Notes: a model not told the origin generated them from the sequence alone. Numbered from the stretch's first letter, positions 7,767 to 16,086 are shown. The stretch: DNA of 21,474 nt from Elusimicrobia bacterium RIFOXYB2_FULL_48_7 (GCA_001800495.1 MGVM01000205.1:5672-27145); one strand, 5' to 3'. Translations and numbers: made by a program.

Positions 7767-8681
7767 TTAGAATTCAAACTCTTTCTGGATCGGGGTGAGG
7801 CCTTTGCCCCATTTACCGGACTTCTTTACGAATTCAAGCCCGTAGTTAATTGAGTATTTATTGGCAAGCTTGAAAATAGTTTCATGGACCCTGTGCGCGT
7901 AGGCGGGGGCTGGGGAATGCCTTCCTTTATAGAGCGCGGCATACCTGCTTACAAGCCCGGGGAAGTCCTTCAGCAGGACGCTCCTGTATTTTTCGTGCTG
8001 TTTGTCGCGCAGGGTAAGGCAGCCGGACCAGACATACTGCGCGCCGTGCTCCCCGGCGGCTTTTATAAGCGCTTCCAGCTGTTTTTCGTCGTCTGTAATA
8101 TAAGGAAGCACGGGCATTAAGGAGAGGCCGCAGGTTATGCCGTTTTTGGAGAGCTCTTTCATCGCTTTAAGGCGCTCTTGGGGCGAAATAGAGCCCGGCT
8201 CAAAGATCACGTGCGTCCTGGGATCCAGCGTTATGATGGAAAACGACACCGCCGCGCCGCTTTTCTTTGAGATTTCCTTTAAAATATCCAAGTCCCGCAG
8301 CACAAGGCTTGATTTCGTGAAAATATGCACCGGGTAACCGTATTTGTTTATGGTTTCAAGGAGGCTTCTTGTGATTTTATGCTTTTCCTCGGCCGGCTGG
8401 TAGGGATCGCTTGAAGAACCGATGCAGGCCATCCCGTACGGCAGGCCTTTCTGCAGGATTTCGTTGAGCAGGGAAACCGCGTTTTGTTTTATCGCGATGG
8501 TGCGGAAAAAATCCGCCTTGTTCTTGTAGGGCTGGTATCTCTCGGCCTGGACATAGCAGTAGACGCAGCCGTGCTCGCACCCGGTGTAGGGATTTATGGT
8601 GCCGGCGAATATATCGTCATCGTCTTGGCCGCTTTTGTTCAGGATCGTCTTTGCCGAGGTAAGCTTGTATTGGGTGATCAC
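7767..8681 (-). CDS. SplB-like radical SAM protein
   Basis: The protein has 304 residues. NPYTGCEHGCVYCYVQ carries the CxxxCxxC motif (Cys35, Cys39, Cys42) that binds a 4Fe-4S cluster and S-adenosylmethionine. Other family features are SSDPYQPAEEKHKITRSLLE, IFTKSSLVLRD and the SFSIITLDP strand. It belongs to the SplB/COG1533 group, whose founder is spore photoproduct lyase. Most members outside spore formers, including the shorter PA0069/Rv2578c type, have no established substrate, so DNA repair should not be assumed. The GTG start at 8681 overlaps the recN stop by one base (TAGTG), which implies translational coupling to a DNA-repair gene. No terminator-like hairpin was evident after the stop. 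Confidence 0.88.
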   Translation of the reverse strand: MITQYKLTSAKTILNKSGQDDDDIFAGTINPYTGCEHGCVYCYVQAERYQPYKNKADFFRTIAIKQNAVSLLNEILQKGLPYGMACIGSSSDPYQPAEEKHKITRSLLETINKYGYPVHIFTKSSLVLRDLDILKEISKKSGAAVSFSIITLDPRTHVIFEPGSISPQERLKAMKELSKNGITCGLSLMPVLPYITDDEKQLEALIKAAGEHGAQYVWSGCLTLRDKQHEKYRSVLLKDFPGLVSRYAALYKGRHSPAPAYAHRVHETIFKLANKYSINYGLEFVKKSGKWGKGLTPIQKEFEF

Positions 8682-10375
8682 TATTTCTTCAGGAGTTCCA
8701 GGGCGTGTTTGCGGGCGGTATCGGTGATCTTTTCGCCGCTGAGCATGCGCGCCATCTCTTCAACGCGGGTTTCTTTTTCCTGCAAGACCGCTACTTCAGT
8801 GAAAGTCCTGCCGGCGCGGGCAGTTTTTTCAACCAGGTAATGCGCGTCTGCGTAACCGGCGATCTGCGCCATGTGGGTAATGCAGAAAACCTGCCTGTTT
8901 TTAGCTATTTCTTCAAGTTTCGAACCTATTACGCTGCTCATGGGCCCGCTGACACCGGCATCAATTTCGTCAAACACCATTATGGGCACATCGGAGGCCT
9001 TGCCCAGCACGGCTTTCAGGGCAAGCATGGTGCGCGACATTTCTCCGCCGGAAGCGATCTCTTTCAGCGGCATCATGCCTTCGCCGAGGTTGGGGGAGAA
9101 TAGGAATTCAATGGCGTCAAAACCGCTTGAAGTAATGTTCGGGGTATTCTGAGCCGTCAAATCTTTTTCCACAGCGATTTTAAATTTAGCTTTCGCCATT
9201 CCCAGGTCCTGGATTTCCTTTTCAAGCAGTTTTTCAAGCTTCGCGCAGACCTTTTTGCGCTTTTGGGATAGTTCTTCGCAGAGTTCCAGGAGTTTTTTCT
9301 CAACAGATCTTATTTTTTTCTCGAGTTCCGCAAGGTTTTCCTCGCCGTGGAGCAGAGTGTCCAGCTCCTGGCCTATTTTTTCCCGGTAAGCGATTATTTC
9401 CGGGACCGTGGAGCCGTATTTTTTCTTGAGCTTGAGAATCAGGTCCTTGCTGTCGATCAGCTTGTCCAGTTCCTTCGGGTCGATCTCAAGCTTGTCGCGG
9501 TAGGTTTCAAGCTCACTGGAAATATCTTTCATCTGCGAGATGATAGTTTCAAGCCCCGGGGGCGCGGAAAAACCTCCCTCCGAAACCGTATTTATGTTTT
9601 CAATGAGCTGGCTGGTTTTCTCCATGCCGCTGATGACGGAATTCTCCTCCCCGGAGAGGATCTCCCGGGCTTCAGAGACGAGTTTCAGTATTTTCTCGGA
9701 ATTTTTCAGCTGAGGCAGTATGTTGTCTATTTCTTCCTCGGAATTGGGCTTGAGCGCGGCTGAGTCTATTTCCTTCACCTGGAACTTGTAAAGGTCGATC
9801 TTGTGCTCTCTCTGCTGGGCGCTGAGTTTCAGGTTCTCGATTTCATCGGAGAGCTGGCTGAATTCCCCGAAAACACCGGCAGTCTTATGACGCAGTTCCA
9901 TCAAATTGCCGTAGCGGTCAATGATGTCGAGCTGGTTGCGCGGTTTCAACAACGCCTGGTGCTCGTTCTGGCCGTGGATGTCCACAAGCGCGTCGCCGAG
10001 CCGGGAAATGAACTGCGCCGTCACGGGCTGGTCGTTGCAGTAGCTCCTGGATTTTCCGCCCGCGCTGGCATCTATCTCCCTGCGCAAGATGACCGTGCCG
10101 CTTTCGGGCTCAATGTCCTGCTCTTTAAGTATTTTCCTGATTTCAGAACCGGGCGCACCCTGTTCAATGCTGAAAACCCCGGTAATAACGCTTTTGGGCG
10201 CGCCGGAGCGCACGAAATCAGAAGAAGCGCGGCCGCCAAGCAGAAGGCCCAGGGCTTCAATGGTAATTGATTTGCCCGCGCCTGTTTCGCCGGTAAACAC
10301 GTTGAGTTTTCCGGAAAATTCAAGGTGAAGGGTTTCTATAAGCGCGAAATTCTTAACGGTGAGTTCTTCTAACAT
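8681..10375 (-). CDS. recN: DNA repair ATPase RecN
   Basis: The protein has 564 residues, the usual RecN length. It opens with MLEELTVKNFALIETLHLEF and a Walker A motif GETGAGKS at residues 29-36. A long central charged region (about 150-400) is predicted to form the SMC-like coiled coil. The C-terminal ATPase half carries LKEIASGGEMSRTMLALKAV (signature) and VFDEIDAGVSG (Walker B and D-loop), followed by CITHMAQIAGYAD. RecN is a cytoplasmic SMC-family protein recruited to double-strand breaks to help RecA-dependent repair. Its ATG lies inside the end of nadK (23-base overlap), and its stop overlaps the radical SAM start. Adjacent nadK and recN are common in bacteria. Confidence 0.97.
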   Translation of the reverse strand: MLEELTVKNFALIETLHLEFSGKLNVFTGETGAGKSITIEALGLLLGGRASSDFVRSGAPKSVITGVFSIEQGAPGSEIRKILKEQDIEPESGTVILRREIDASAGGKSRSYCNDQPVTAQFISRLGDALVDIHGQNEHQALLKPRNQLDIIDRYGNLMELRHKTAGVFGEFSQLSDEIENLKLSAQQREHKIDLYKFQVKEIDSAALKPNSEEEIDNILPQLKNSEKILKLVSEAREILSGEENSVISGMEKTSQLIENINTVSEGGFSAPPGLETIISQMKDISSELETYRDKLEIDPKELDKLIDSKDLILKLKKKYGSTVPEIIAYREKIGQELDTLLHGEENLAELEKKIRSVEKKLLELCEELSQKRKKVCAKLEKLLEKEIQDLGMAKAKFKIAVEKDLTAQNTPNITSSGFDAIEFLFSPNLGEGMMPLKEIASGGEMSRTMLALKAVLGKASDVPIMVFDEIDAGVSGPMSSVIGSKLEEIAKNRQVFCITHMAQIAGYADAHYLVEKTARAGRTFTEVAVLQEKETRVEEMARMLSGEKITDTARKHALELLKK

Positions 10376-11189
10376 CGGATAGCAGTCCCCAGTTAAACTT
10401 TGATCGGAGAATATTAAAATAGCCCTTGCCCGGATTGGTGATGAGTTTGAGTTTGTGCCTTGATTTGCTTATCAGGATCTTATCTTTTGATGAAACCGTG
10501 CAGTTGTCCTGGCCGTCTATTGAAAGCAGGATGTTCCTGTTGGATTTGTACTCCGGTATTTCCACCTGTATGCTGCTGTCAGAAGAAAGGATGATCGGCC
10601 TCTGGGAAAGTGTGTGCGGGCAAACCGGGGAAACTATGAACACCGGCAGTTTCGGGGTCACGATTGGGCCGCCCGCCGCCAGCGAATAAGCGGTGGAACC
10701 CGTCGGGGTGGATATAATTACGCCGTCGCCCACGTATTCCGCCAGGGGCACGTTGTTCACCTTTACATTCACCATGATCACGCGGGATGAGGAACTTGAG
10801 CGCACCACGCAGTCGTTGAGCGCGGGGTACTGTTTGCCGTTCAATTCCACGTTGAGCATTATGCGTTCTTCTGTCCTGAATTTGCCGGAAAGTATTTTAT
10901 CTATCATGGCGCACATTTCGTGCGGGTCGGTCTCGGCAAGGAAACCCAGCGAGCCCACGTTCACGCCCAGCACCGGCACCCCGAGAGGCGCTATTTTCCT
11001 GGCGACACGCAGGATTGTGCCGTCGCCGCCGAGTGAAATGCATACATCGGCCTTGGGCAGGAATTTCGCGTCTGATGACAGGCTGGTGACCTCCGCTTGC
11101 TTGCGCGCAAAGAGCCATTTTTTAAGCGTTTTGAGCGCATTCGCGGCCTCGGCTTTCTTCGGATTGTAGACAACCAATATTTTTTTCAT
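10353..11189 (-). CDS. nadK: NAD kinase
   Basis: The protein has 278 residues, within the normal range. The kinase phosphorylates NAD to NADP in the cytoplasm. Diagnostic motifs are SLGGDGTIL (GGDGT at residues 54-58), VLGVNVGSLGFLAE, the ALNDCVV motif that contacts the nicotinamide nucleotide, and the glycine-rich STPTGSTAYSLAAGGP. ISPVCPHTLSQRPI-like sequence and LSIDGQ follow, as in the bacterial enzyme. The ATG is only about three bases from the predicted transcription start, and no Shine-Dalgarno sequence precedes it, so the message may be leaderless. It is the first gene of the nadK-recN-radical SAM operon. Confidence 0.97.
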   Translation of the reverse strand: MKKILVVYNPKKAEAANALKTLKKWLFARKQAEVTSLSSDAKFLPKADVCISLGGDGTILRVARKIAPLGVPVLGVNVGSLGFLAETDPHEMCAMIDKILSGKFRTEERIMLNVELNGKQYPALNDCVVRSSSSSRVIMVNVKVNNVPLAEYVGDGVIISTPTGSTAYSLAAGGPIVTPKLPVFIVSPVCPHTLSQRPIILSSDSSIQVEIPEYKSNRNILLSIDGQDNCTVSSKDKILISKSRHKLKLITNPGKGYFNILRSKFNWGLLSDVRRTHR

Positions 11190-11198
11190 CGTGGATAG

Positions 11199-11227
11199 AT
11201 TCTATAATATAAACGCTAGGGTGTCAA
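11199..11227 (-). promoter_or_regulatory. Sigma-70 promoter of the nadK operon
   Basis: A perfect TTGACA (11222-11227) is separated by 17 bases from TAGAAT (11199-11204) on the minus strand. The predicted start of transcription is near 11192, giving a 5' leader of about 0-5 bases before the ATG at 11189. The promoter lies in the 68 bases between nadK and phoU. Confidence 0.75.
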
Positions 11228-11257
11228 CGAAGGAAGGGTTTTGGGATTTCGTCCTAC

Positions 11258-11926
11258 TCAGGCCTTGTCGAAAAGGTGGTGGTGGCGGATATCCTGGCCC
11301 AGGACCATGAAAATGACGTCCTCGGATATGTTGGTTGTGTGGTCGCCTATTTTTTCCAGGTTCCTGGAGATAAGCAGAAGGTCTATGAAATATTCCGCAT
11401 GAGCCGGGTCTTCTATGATGCTGTTTATCAGTTTCCTGAAAACTTCTTTTTTCTGCTTGTCCAGCTCGTTGTCCCTGAGCAGTATATTCTTGGCCAGCTC
11501 AATATCCCTGGTTATGAAGGCCTTTATGCTGTCCTTGACCATGACTTTCGCAACCTCAGTCATCTGGGGTATGATCGTAAACTTCGTGAAAAACGCCTGC
11601 TGGATAAGGTTGGCGGTATTCTGGGATATATTCACTGCCTGGTCGCCTATCCTCTCAAGTTCCGAATTTATTTTCATCGCGGAGGTTATGAACCGCAGGT
11701 CCATTGCCGCGGGCTGGCGCAGGGCTAGTAATCTCAGGCATAATTCGTCAACCTCTATGTGTTTTTTGTTTACTTCTGTTTCCGCGTTGAAGATCTCTCC
11801 CAGGATCTCGGGCTTGCGCTCCATCAGCGCTTTCACCGCCGTGTCGATCATGTTTTCCACGAGAGAAGCCATGTACGAAAGCATCTCCCTTAATTCATTG
11901 AGCTCTTTGTCAAATTGTCTTTCCAT
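11258..11926 (-). CDS. phoU: Phosphate transport system regulator PhoU (second operon)
   Basis: The protein has 222 residues and two PhoU repeats. The first contains NSELERIGDQAVNISQN and the second RNLEKIGDHTTNISEDVIFM; these are the helices with E/DxxxD residues that bind metal clusters in known PhoU structures. PhoU is a cytoplasmic peripheral protein that links the Pst transporter to the PhoR kinase and lowers Pho signalling when phosphate is plentiful. Its ATG follows a strong AGGAGG site. It is the last gene of the second pst operon, after a 73-base gap from pstB that holds a long stem-loop. It differs clearly from the other PhoU in the window, so the pair is probably system-specific. 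Confidence 0.95.
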   Translation of the reverse strand: MERQFDKELNELREMLSYMASLVENMIDTAVKALMERKPEILGEIFNAETEVNKKHIEVDELCLRLLALRQPAAMDLRFITSAMKINSELERIGDQAVNISQNTANLIQQAFFTKFTIIPQMTEVAKVMVKDSIKAFITRDIELAKNILLRDNELDKQKKEVFRKLINSIIEDPAHAEYFIDLLLISRNLEKIGDHTTNISEDVIFMVLGQDIRHHHLFDKA

Positions 11927-11943
11927 TTTTCCTCCTATTCAGT

Positions 11944-11983
11944 CCCGAAACGCACCCCATTCGGGGTGAAGTGAAGTTTCGGG
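11944..11983 (-). promoter_or_regulatory. Nested stem-loop between pstB and phoU
   Basis: CCCGAAAC (11944-11951) pairs with GTTTCGGG (11976-11983), and inside it CACCCC (11953-11958) pairs with GGGGTG (11963-11968) around a four-base loop. There is no U-tract, so it is more likely an mRNA processing or stabilising hairpin, or a short palindromic repeat, than a terminator. It ends 18 bases upstream of the phoU start codon. Confidence 0.6.
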
Positions 11984-11999
11984 ATTTCGCCACCCTGGC

Positions 12000-12755
12000 T
12001 CAACCGAATCTTCCTGTTATATAATCCTCGGTTTCTTTTTTTTCCGGGTTCGTGAATATTTTTTCTGTTTTATTGAACTCAACCAGCTTCCCCAGCAGCA
12101 TGAATCCAGTGTCATCCGATACCCTGGCCGCCTGCTGCATGTTGTGGGTAACTATGACAATTGTATAATTTTTTTTCAATTCAAACATCAGTTCTTCTAT
12201 CCTGCCCGTGGCTATGGGGTCCAGGGAAGAACAGGGTTCATCCATCAGAAGTATTTCCGGCTTTACCGGCAGAAGCCGCGCCACGCAAAGCCGCTGCTGC
12301 TGTTCCAGGGTGAGTTCCAGGGCTGAACTGTTGAGCTTATCCTTTAAATCATCCCATAATAAAACTGACTTTAAGCTGTTCTCAATTATTTCATCCAGCG
12401 TGTCTTTGCTCCGGGCTGAGTGTATCTCCAAACCGAAGGTTATGTTCTTGCGGATTGAAAGGGGGAACGGATTGGGCCGCTGGAAAACCATCCCGACGTT
12501 TTTCCTTAATTTAATAAGGTCGGTGCCCGGCAGGAGAATGTTTTCTTTTCCTATGATGATTTCACCGCTGGTTTTTATGCCTTCAATCAAATCATTCATC
12601 CGGTTCAAGACACGAAGCAGGGTTGATTTGCCGCACCCGGACGGGCCGATTATTGATGTTATTTTTTTCTCTTCGATGCCGGTATTAACGTCAATGAGCG
12701 CCTGAAATTTCCCGTACCAGAGATTGAGGTTTTTGATTTGTATTTTTGGCATCAT
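12000..12755 (-). CDS. pstB: PstB-type phosphate ABC transporter ATPase with degenerate signature motif
   Basis: The protein has 251 residues, normal for PstB. Walker A GPSGCGKS (37-44), the Q-loop MVFQRPNPFP (Gln92), Walker B ILLMDEP (Glu173) and the switch VTHNMQQAARVSD (His204) are all intact. The ABC signature is not: residues 148-152 read LTLEQ instead of LSGGQ, within SALELTLEQQQRLCVAR. The flanking bases read cleanly and the frame is uninterrupted, so this is not a frameshift. The signature of one subunit completes the ATP site of its partner, so a homodimer should be impaired. A pairing with the upstream PstB would supply a good signature to this subunit's Walker A. The start overlaps the upstream pstB stop by four bases (ATGA), with a second ATG directly after it. 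Confidence 0.93.
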   Translation of the reverse strand: MMPKIQIKNLNLWYGKFQALIDVNTGIEEKKITSIIGPSGCGKSTLLRVLNRMNDLIEGIKTSGEIIIGKENILLPGTDLIKLRKNVGMVFQRPNPFPLSIRKNITFGLEIHSARSKDTLDEIIENSLKSVLLWDDLKDKLNSSALELTLEQQQRLCVARLLPVKPEILLMDEPCSSLDPIATGRIEELMFELKKNYTIVIVTHNMQQAARVSDDTGFMLLGKLVEFNKTEKIFTNPEKKETEDYITGRFG

Positions 12756-13510
12756 CCAAAACGTCCTGAAATATAATCTATTGTCTTTTTATTTGACGGG
12801 TTCGTGAACATTTTTTCGGTGGAATCCAGTTCTATAAGCTCACCCATCAGGAAAAAAGCAACCCTGTCAGAAACCCGCGCCGCCTGCTTTACATTGTTTG
12901 TTACAAGTATTATTGTATATTTCTTTTTAAGTTCCATCATCGCTTCCTCAACCTTCGCCGTTGAGATGGGGTCCAGGCCGGAGCAGGGTTCGTCAAAAAG
13001 CACTACCTCCGGTTCGATGGCCAAACTTCTGGCTATGCAAAGGCGCTGTTGCTGGCCGCCGGAAAGGTTCAGGGCTGATTCATGGAGCCGGTCCTTCACT
13101 TCCTCCCATATATACGCGGCCTTCAAGCTTCTTTCCACGATCTCATCCAGCCCTTTTTTGATTCCGTGCATTTTGGGGCCGTAGGCAACATTATCAAAAA
13201 TAGATATAGGCAGGGGGAGCGGCATGGCGAATATTATGCTCACCTTTTTTCTCAAATCAATTACGTCAAACTGGCTGTTAATATCCCGGCCGTCCAGGAG
13301 AATACTGCCTTCCATCCTGAAATCATCATCCAGGTCGTTGAGCCGGTTGAGGGTTTTCAAAAAGGTGGTTTTACCGCTGTTTGCCGGGCCTATGATGCCA
13401 AGTATTTCATTGGAATAGACTTCCATGTTCAGGGATTTAACTACCTGGTTTTTCCCGAAAAAGACATTGAAATTATTGGCCTGTATTTTAACTTTTGGGG
13501 TTTCTACCAT
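12752..13510 (-). CDS. pstB: PstB-type phosphate ABC transporter ATPase with altered Q-loop and H-switch
   Basis: The protein has 252 residues from the ATG at 13510 (MVETPKV). Walker A is GPANSGKT (41-48), the signature LSGGQ (149-153) is intact and Walker B VVLFDEP keeps Glu174. Two catalytic-loop residues differ from normal PstB: the Q-loop reads IIFAMPLPLP with Ala95 where Gln is expected, and the switch reads LVTNNVKQ with Asn205 where His is expected. The His loss should weaken hydrolysis at this subunit's own site. The start overlaps the pstA stop by seven bases. The same frame stays open for a further 291 codons upstream across pstA, but that extension has no ATPase homology and overlaps a clear pstA, so the short start was chosen. 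Confidence 0.93.
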   Translation of the reverse strand: MVETPKVKIQANNFNVFFGKNQVVKSLNMEVYSNEILGIIGPANSGKTTFLKTLNRLNDLDDDFRMEGSILLDGRDINSQFDVIDLRKKVSIIFAMPLPLPISIFDNVAYGPKMHGIKKGLDEIVERSLKAAYIWEEVKDRLHESALNLSGGQQQRLCIARSLAIEPEVVLFDEPCSGLDPISTAKVEEAMMELKKKYTIILVTNNVKQAARVSDRVAFFLMGELIELDSTEKMFTNPSNKKTIDYISGRFG

Positions 13511-14349
13511 TTTTTCTGCCGCCTCAAATATGTCCGCAATATGATCCCAAATAGATTTAGAGATAACGTGAAGACTATCAATACCAGGGCCGTGCCGTAA
13601 GTAGTGCTTTTGCTTATTCCCGGGATTTGCGTTGAAATTACATATAAATGATACGGCAAAGCCATCACCTGGTCCAGGACCGAGGAAGGCAGATGGGGGA
13701 GATAGAACGCTGCCACAGTAAATAGTATAGGCGCCGTCTCGCCGGTAATCCTTGCATTGCTTAAAACCGCGCCGGTTATAATGCCGGGAAGCGCGTGGGG
13801 TAATACTGAATGCCTGATGGTCTGCCACTTTGTCGCGCCAAGGGACAAGCTTACCTCGCGGAAGGACCGCGGGACGCTGTGAAGCGCGGCCTGGGTAGCT
13901 GTGATGATTGATGGCAATTCCATTATTGCCAGCGTAAGGCATCCAGAAATCAGCGAAACGCCGAATTTCAGGTAGATAACGAATAAGGACAGGCCGAATA
14001 ATCCGTAAACTATCGAAGGAACACCCGCCAGGTTCACTATTCCCAGCTTCAATATGCGTGTAAACATATTGTCTTTTGAATATTCCGACAAATAAATCCC
14101 GCCCATAACGCCCAGCGGCAGTGAAATGGCCGTGGCGCCAAGCGCCAGGTAAAAAGTGCCCACGATCGCAGGGAAAATCCCGCCGGAACGCATGCCGTTT
14201 GTGGGGGCGGCTGTCAAAAATTCCCAGCTGATCGCGCTGATGCCGTTTTTCACGATAACTACAATAATAAGCAGGACAGGCAGAATGGTTACTAATGCCG
14301 ATAAAAACAAAACAGTGAAAGCTATTTTCTGGCTGACTCTTGAGTTCAT
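13504..14349 (-). CDS. pstA: Phosphate ABC transporter permease PstA (second operon)
   Basis: The protein has 281 residues with about six membrane segments, starting with one at about 10-33. The cytoplasmic coupling loop reads FREVSLSLGATKWQ (about 163-176), which docks to the ATPase. It is followed by ARITGETAPILFT, keeping the Arg and Glu of the transport motif, although the usual GIGR is SNAR here (197-200). GGIFPAIVGTFYLALG and NLAGVPSIVYGLFGL are typical of PstA. It pairs with PstC to form the inner-membrane channel of the high-affinity phosphate importer. It overlaps pstC by four bases and pstB by seven. Confidence 0.96.
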   Translation of the reverse strand: MNSRVSQKIAFTVLFLSALVTILPVLLIIVVIVKNGISAISWEFLTAAPTNGMRSGGIFPAIVGTFYLALGATAISLPLGVMGGIYLSEYSKDNMFTRILKLGIVNLAGVPSIVYGLFGLSLFVIYLKFGVSLISGCLTLAIMELPSIITATQAALHSVPRSFREVSLSLGATKWQTIRHSVLPHALPGIITGAVLSNARITGETAPILFTVAAFYLPHLPSSVLDQVMALPYHLYVISTQIPGISKSTTYGTALVLIVFTLSLNLFGIILRTYLRRQKKW

Positions 14350-15212
14350 TTCTTAATCCGGTGCAAAAATACGTCTGCGACAAAATTTATTATAAAAGTT
14401 ATGATAAACAGGATTATTCCCACGACAAACAAGGCATAGTAATGGTTGCTGCCCCTGATGGATTCGCCCATTTCAGCGGCTATGGTTGCTGTCAGCGTTC
14501 TGACTGGCTCTAAAAAAGTATGGGGGATAACAGCGGCATTGCCCGTAATCATCATCACGGCCATCGTTTCCCCTATGACCCTGCCTACGCCAAGCATTAC
14601 GGCGGCAAATATTCCCGGCGCCGCCGCAACAATTATAACTTTGTACATCGCCTGCCAGTGCGTCGCCCCCAGGGCAAGCGCCGCTTCCTTATATCTGCGC
14701 GGAACAGCGGTTATGGCGTCTTCGGCAATGGATACAATTGTAGGCATAGCCATGAACGCCAGCATTATGGACCCCGACAGTGCTGTCAGTCCCGTGGGTA
14801 AATTAAATATGCTTTTCACCCAAGGCACCAGGGTAATCATGCCGACAAAACCTATTACAACGCTGGGGATTGCCGCCAATAATTCAACACCTGTTTTCAA
14901 TATATCCTTGAATTTCGGGTTGACCACTTCTGCAATATAGAACGCGCAGGCAACTCCGAGCGGTATGGAAATCAGCATGGAGCCGATGGTAACAAGCAGG
15001 GAGCCCAGGATAAGCGGCAGCATCCCGAATTGTTCCGGGGTGGAAAGCGGGTACCAGTTATTTCCCATAAGGAAATCTTTCGGAGGAACATACTTGAAAA
15101 ACAGCACCCCTTCTTTGACAAGGAACACAAATATCAACACGACAAATATTATTGATAAGCTGCCGCTCAGGAAGATCGCTTTTTCAATGATGAATTCTTT
15201 TAGTTTTTTCAT
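14346..15212 (-). CDS. pstC: Phosphate ABC transporter permease PstC (second operon)
   Basis: The protein has 288 residues and six predicted membrane helices (first about 15-33). The coupling loop KEAALALGATHWQ (175-187) and GVGRVIGETMAVMMITG (208-224) identify PstC, as do WYPLSTPEQFGMLPLILGSL and TATIAAEMGES. It forms the membrane channel with PstA. The ATG overlaps the pstS stop by four bases and its stop overlaps the pstA start by four (ATGA type), which fits tightly coupled translation within the operon. Confidence 0.96.
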   Translation of the reverse strand: MKKLKEFIIEKAIFLSGSLSIIFVVLIFVFLVKEGVLFFKYVPPKDFLMGNNWYPLSTPEQFGMLPLILGSLLVTIGSMLISIPLGVACAFYIAEVVNPKFKDILKTGVELLAAIPSVVIGFVGMITLVPWVKSIFNLPTGLTALSGSIMLAFMAMPTIVSIAEDAITAVPRRYKEAALALGATHWQAMYKVIIVAAAPGIFAAVMLGVGRVIGETMAVMMITGNAAVIPHTFLEPVRTLTATIAAEMGESIRGSNHYYALFVVGIILFIITFIINFVADVFLHRIKK

Positions 15213-16063
15213 TTTACCGGGACGAAATCGAGTTTTTTCACTATTTCCTGCCCTTTTGGGGATAATGCGAAATCCACAAACCTCGCAACAGCTTCAGGTG
15301 CATTATTTTGCGTGCAAAGATAAAGCGGCCTTGAAATGGGATAAGTATTGTTCTGAACAGTCTCAATTGAGGGTAAAACAAAAGGCATCCCCGGGCCCTT
15401 TGAAACAGCAACCAGTTTTTGTTTCGGGCTTATATAACCCATACCGTAATACCCGATGGTATCAGTATTCTGGGCTGCCTCATCGGCTATGGCCTGGGAA
15501 GAAGGCATTAAAAGCGCGCCGGGAGCGAACTCCTCGCTTCCTTTTGGATTGCCATTTCTTAATATGTGTTCCTTGAAAAACACATGGGTGCCGGAATTAA
15601 TTTCCCTTGAAAGAAGGACAATTTTCGCATCATTGCCGCCGACTTCCTTCCAGTTCCGGATTTTCCCCGTAAAAATATCCCTTAACTGGCCGACCGTAAG
15701 CTTGCCTGCCGGGTTTTTCGGGTTTACTACTACGGCTATGCCATCCAGGCTGACTATAAATTCTTTTTCTTCAAGCCCGTTTCTTTTCGCAAGCTCAATT
15801 TCTTTCGGTTCCATCTGGCGCGAGGCAGCTACAATATCGCAGCTGCCGCTTATAAAGGAAGCGATGCCTGTTCCTGTGCCGCCGCCTGTTACCGACATGT
15901 TCGCATCCGGGTTTTCCCTGCTGAATTCCTCGCTCCAGGCCTGGACCAGGTTTACCATGGTATCCGAGCCTTTAATCTGGATAGAATTGCCGGATTTCTT
16001 CCCGCAGCCCGCAGCAACTGATAACGCTAAAACACAACCCAGCAAATAAAAATACTTTTTCAT
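15209..16063 (-). CDS. pstS: Phosphate-binding lipoprotein PstS (second operon)
   Basis: The protein has 284 residues from the ATG at 16063, chosen because GGCAGGAGG lies just upstream and the product then starts with a standard lipoprotein signal ending SVAAGC (Cys20). An in-frame ATG 25 codons earlier would only translate a palindromic leader repeat. The mature protein has the PstS phosphate-binding pattern: IKGSDTMVNLVQAWSEEF, GGGTGTGIASFISG, VSLDGIAVVVNP and REINSGTHVFFKEH. It should capture phosphate in the periplasm while lipid-anchored, unlike the other PstS in the window, which has a cleavable signal. It is the first gene of the second operon, downstream of a Pho-box-like promoter. 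Confidence 0.95.
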   Translation of the reverse strand: MKKYFYLLGCVLALSVAAGCGKKSGNSIQIKGSDTMVNLVQAWSEEFSRENPDANMSVTGGGTGTGIASFISGSCDIVAASRQMEPKEIELAKRNGLEEKEFIVSLDGIAVVVNPKNPAGKLTVGQLRDIFTGKIRNWKEVGGNDAKIVLLSREINSGTHVFFKEHILRNGNPKGSEEFAPGALLMPSSQAIADEAAQNTDTIGYYGMGYISPKQKLVAVSKGPGMPFVLPSIETVQNNTYPISRPLYLCTQNNAPEAVARFVDFALSPKGQEIVKKLDFVPVK

Positions 16064-16086
16064 AAAGCCTCCTGCCCCGAATGTCG

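Noticed and set aside
8705..10328. Several open plus-strand frames opposite recN and nadK
   Set aside because: They mirror strongly supported minus-strand genes, have no recognisable domains and no ribosome-site logic.
11228..11257. Weak similarity between the phoU-nadK gap (GGGATTTCG) and the pstB-phoU gap near 11981
   Set aside because: The shared stretch is too short to distinguish from chance or from a fragment of a dispersed repeat.
12312..12314. Frameshift as the explanation for the lost LSGGQ in the second pstB
   Set aside because: The frame is intact on both sides, with QQQRLCVAR directly following, so substitutions rather than an indel explain it.
12752..14383. A 543-codon minus-strand frame covering pstB and all of pstA
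   Set aside because: Only the last 252 codons match PstB. The first 291 codons have no recognisable domain and overlie a clear pstA in another frame, so this is an accidentally open frame.
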